NCBI GenBank assembly: GCA_964345105.1
Contig: CAYFPZ010000062.1
Location: 1-7,597 of the forward strand
Direction: 5' to 3'
Length of the DNA stretch: 7,597 nt
Source of the DNA: DG-33 sp964345105
GTDB taxonomy: Archaea > Hadarchaeota > Hadarchaeia > Hadarchaeales > Hadarchaeaceae
Every line of letters begins with the position of its first letter. The stretch's first letter is position 1. Positions 6,698-7,597 of this stretch are shown piece by piece. The notes beneath the pieces were generated by a model. The model saw only the letters and a list, made by a program, of their open reading frames with translations. It did no database searches and was not told the origin of the DNA. The translations under genes were made by a program, and so were the position numbers.

Positions 6698-7153
6698 CTA
6701 GCCTACGATAGTCAGCCGAAATGTTGTGCTCTTTGTGGTATCGTCTTCGCCCGTCCCGCGGATAGTTATCGTAATGGCGCCAGGCTCGGCAGTATTCTCG
6801 ACGCTTATGGTCATAGTCGAACCGAACTCTGGGGTGTTGCTCTGAGGGGAGAAACTTACGCTTACTCCCGTTGGCATTCCAGTCGCGCTGAGCATCACCT
6901 CCTTGTTGTAACCCAGCACTGATTGGACGGTGACTTGCGCAGTAATCGTGTTCTCGCTAGTGGTTGGTTTCCCAATCGTCGCGCTCGTGGGCGAAACGTT
7001 TACGCTGAAGCTAAGAGCCTCCTGTGCGCCTATGCCCGCTTGCTGGTAAAGCGCTACTCCTATGCTCAGCCCCACAGCGAGCAAGATTATGCCAGCCATG
7101 ATTTTCATCACGATAGGTTCGACTCCTGCTTCATCCTCCAATAATCCCTTCAT
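6698..7153 (-). CDS. Pilin-like protein with C-terminal Ig-like domain, first gene of the cassette
   Basis: This is a 151-aa protein. The N-terminus MKGLLEDEAGVEPIVM is charged and leads into the hydrophobic helix KIMAGIILLAVGLSIGVALYQQ (about 17-38), the layout of archaeal pilin precursors. Cleavage near AG/VEP is possible but not certain. From about residue 50 to the end there is one beta-sandwich domain with the pattern SVNVSPTSATIG ... ATGMPTGVSVSFSPQSNTP ... GSTMTISVENTAEPGAITIT, which matches Ig-like repeats common in archaeal and bacterial surface proteins. The gene is therefore likely the main extracellular, adhesive or structural subunit of the cassette. The start is ATG 7153, nine bases after GGAGG (7167-7163). 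An in-frame TTG at 7162 would overlap the ribosome binding site and is rejected. It is the promoter-proximal gene and the best placed for high expression. Confidence 0.85.
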   Translation of the reverse strand: MKGLLEDEAGVEPIVMKIMAGIILLAVGLSIGVALYQQAGIGAQEALSFSVNVSPTSATIGKPTTSENTITAQVTVQSVLGYNKEVMLSATGMPTGVSVSFSPQSNTPEFGSTMTISVENTAEPGAITITIRGTGEDDTTKSTTFRLTIVG

Positions 7154-7160
7154 TCTACTC

Positions 7161-7167
7161 AACCTCC
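7161..7167 (-). promoter_or_regulatory. Strong Shine-Dalgarno site that fixes the start of the first cassette gene
   Basis: On the minus strand GGAGGTT lies 7 nt (9 from GGAGG) before ATG 7153. This is a near-consensus archaeal ribosome binding site and the clearest one in the window. It decides for the ATG against the TTG at 7162. Confidence 0.75.
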
Positions 7168-7185
7168 ATAGCTTAGACGCTATCC

Positions 7186-7234
7186 GATTTTAAAGTATTA
7201 AGTTAATAATGCTTGCTCGTAGAATATAATCTAA
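7186..7234 (-). promoter_or_regulatory. Putative promoter of the pilin-like cassette
   Basis: Two AT-rich TATA-like elements lie upstream of the cassette on the minus strand. TTATATTC (7229 down to 7222) is preceded by TTAGA as a possible BRE and would start transcription near 7200, leaving a leader of about 47 nt that includes the ribosome binding site. TTTAAAA (7194 down to 7188) would start at about 7165, truncating the Shine-Dalgarno site, so the first is the better candidate. The start points are estimates from spacing rules. Confidence 0.45.
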
Positions 7235-7244
7235 CGGAACTGTG

Positions 7245-7285
7245 AAAATCAAAAAAGAAAATGGGGGATCGCATTTTGCCCCCAT
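7245..7285 (-). terminator. Hairpin plus T-tract terminator of the upstream surface-protein gene
   Basis: ATGGGGG (7285 down to 7279) and CCCCCAT (7267 down to 7261) form a perfect 7-bp, mostly G-C stem with an 11-nt loop, extendable by a G-T and an A-T pair. It is followed on the minus strand by TTTCTTTTTTGATTTT. It lies 6 nt after the stop of the 7292 gene. The T-rich run alone would suffice for archaeal termination; the stem makes it look like a bacterial intrinsic terminator. It separates that gene from the cassette. Confidence 0.7.
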
Positions 7286-7291
7286 CTAAAA

Positions 7292-7597
7292 CTATGGCAC
7301 CGATATGCTGTCGCTCGTCTCGACGTTTGCCTCGGGGTCGTACGTCCATTCTTCTTTGATGATATTGTCTACCACGAAAGTAAACGTCGTCCCACTCGGA
7401 GGCTTCTTTAATGAGTCAGATTGCAAGCTCCATCTCTCCACTATACCGTTGGCATCCGATTCTCCAGAATCGGAATCGGAGGTTGCATTCTCCCAGTGAC
7501 CATACAGCATGGCGTTCGCAACTGGATTGTTATCAGTATCGACGATAGTTACCTCTGCAAGAGCATTTGTGTTTACACCAAGAGTTTGAAGAAACAT
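7292..7597 (-). CDS. C-terminal Ig-like domain of a larger secreted or surface protein, cut by window edge
   Basis: The frame is open through the right edge. The ATG at 7595-7597 is probably an internal methionine, because no signal peptide or ribosome site can be judged and the domain seems to begin upstream of it. The 101 visible residues form one beta-sandwich domain with the pattern AEVTIVDTDNNPVANAMLYGHW, TSDSDSGESDANG, and PPSGTTFTFVVDNI, ending in ETSDSISVP. This resembles the Ig-like or carboxypeptidase-regulatory-like modules found at the C-terminus of archaeal and bacterial exported proteins, often proteases or adhesins. The acidic Ser-Asp stretch (about residues 40-50 from the visible start) could bind calcium. 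Nothing shows what the N-terminal part does. A strong terminator directly follows the stop, so the gene ends its own transcript and is probably not cotranscribed with the pilin-like cassette, although both encode surface proteins. Confidence 0.8.
   Translation of the reverse strand: MFLQTLGVNTNALAEVTIVDTDNNPVANAMLYGHWENATSDSDSGESDANGIVERWSLQSDSLKKPPSGTTFTFVVDNIIKEEWTYDPEANVETSDSISVP
7455..7474. repeat. 9-bp perfect inverted repeat inside the surface-protein gene
   Basis: TCCGATTCT (7455-7463) and AGAATCGGA (7466-7474) are exact reverse complements with only 2 nt between, and a further ATCGGA follows at 7475-7480. The region encodes the Ser-Asp-rich loop, so the symmetry may arise from repeated Ser and Asp codons. 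It is large for chance, but a regulatory role inside a coding region is unproven. Confidence 0.5.

Noticed and set aside
7261..7285. The 7261-7285 hairpin as a plus-strand terminator
   Set aside because: No T-tract follows on the plus strand and no plus-strand gene ends there.
1..7597. tRNA, rRNA, CRISPR array or insertion sequence
   Set aside because: No cloverleaf-like segments, spaced direct repeats, transposase motifs or terminal repeats were seen; almost all bases are covered by protein-coding genes.

Overview
The window is archaeal chromosomal DNA of roughly even base composition. The lineage call rests on an archaeal-type replication factor C large subunit, an archaeal Mre11-Rad50 pair, and pilin-like proteins with archaeal-style N-termini. 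I cannot place it in a phylum from the sequence alone. Coding density is very high, and overlapping or nearly abutting genes are the rule.

Layout. (1) Positions 1-1622, minus strand: the replication factor C large subunit gene (rfcL), followed 16 nt later by the start of a DNA methyltransferase gene that runs off the left edge. (2) Positions 1623-1733: a 111-nt divergent promoter region, with a small perfect inverted repeat just before mre11. (3) Positions 1734-5421, plus strand: mre11 and rad50, overlapping by 17 nt. (4) Positions 5423-7153, minus strand, meeting rad50 tail to tail with a 1-nt gap: four short genes, transcribed from 7153 down to 5423. Each encodes a small protein with one N-terminal hydrophobic helix and a presumably extracytoplasmic body, and the genes abut or overlap. 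This looks like a pilin or minor-pilin type cassette. (5) Positions 7154-7291: the cassette's promoter and strong ribosome binding site, plus a hairpin and T-tract terminator belonging to the upstream gene. (6) Positions 7292-7597, minus strand: the C-terminal end of a larger protein, an Ig-like beta-sandwich domain typical of secreted or cell-surface proteins.

How the genes work together. The left and middle blocks concern DNA replication and repair: RFC-L loads the PCNA clamp, Mre11-Rad50 processes double-strand breaks, and the methyltransferase modifies DNA in the same transcription unit as the clamp loader. The right block is a cell-surface module: a pilin-like protein with an Ig-like domain, three further single-helix proteins, and an upstream Ig-like surface protein. 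The least described part is the four-gene membrane-anchored cassette. Smaller oddities are the missing recognisable PCNA-binding tail on RFC-L, a Met in place of the usual Asn in the Rad50 P-loop with a short coiled coil, and no herA or nurA gene beside mre11-rad50.
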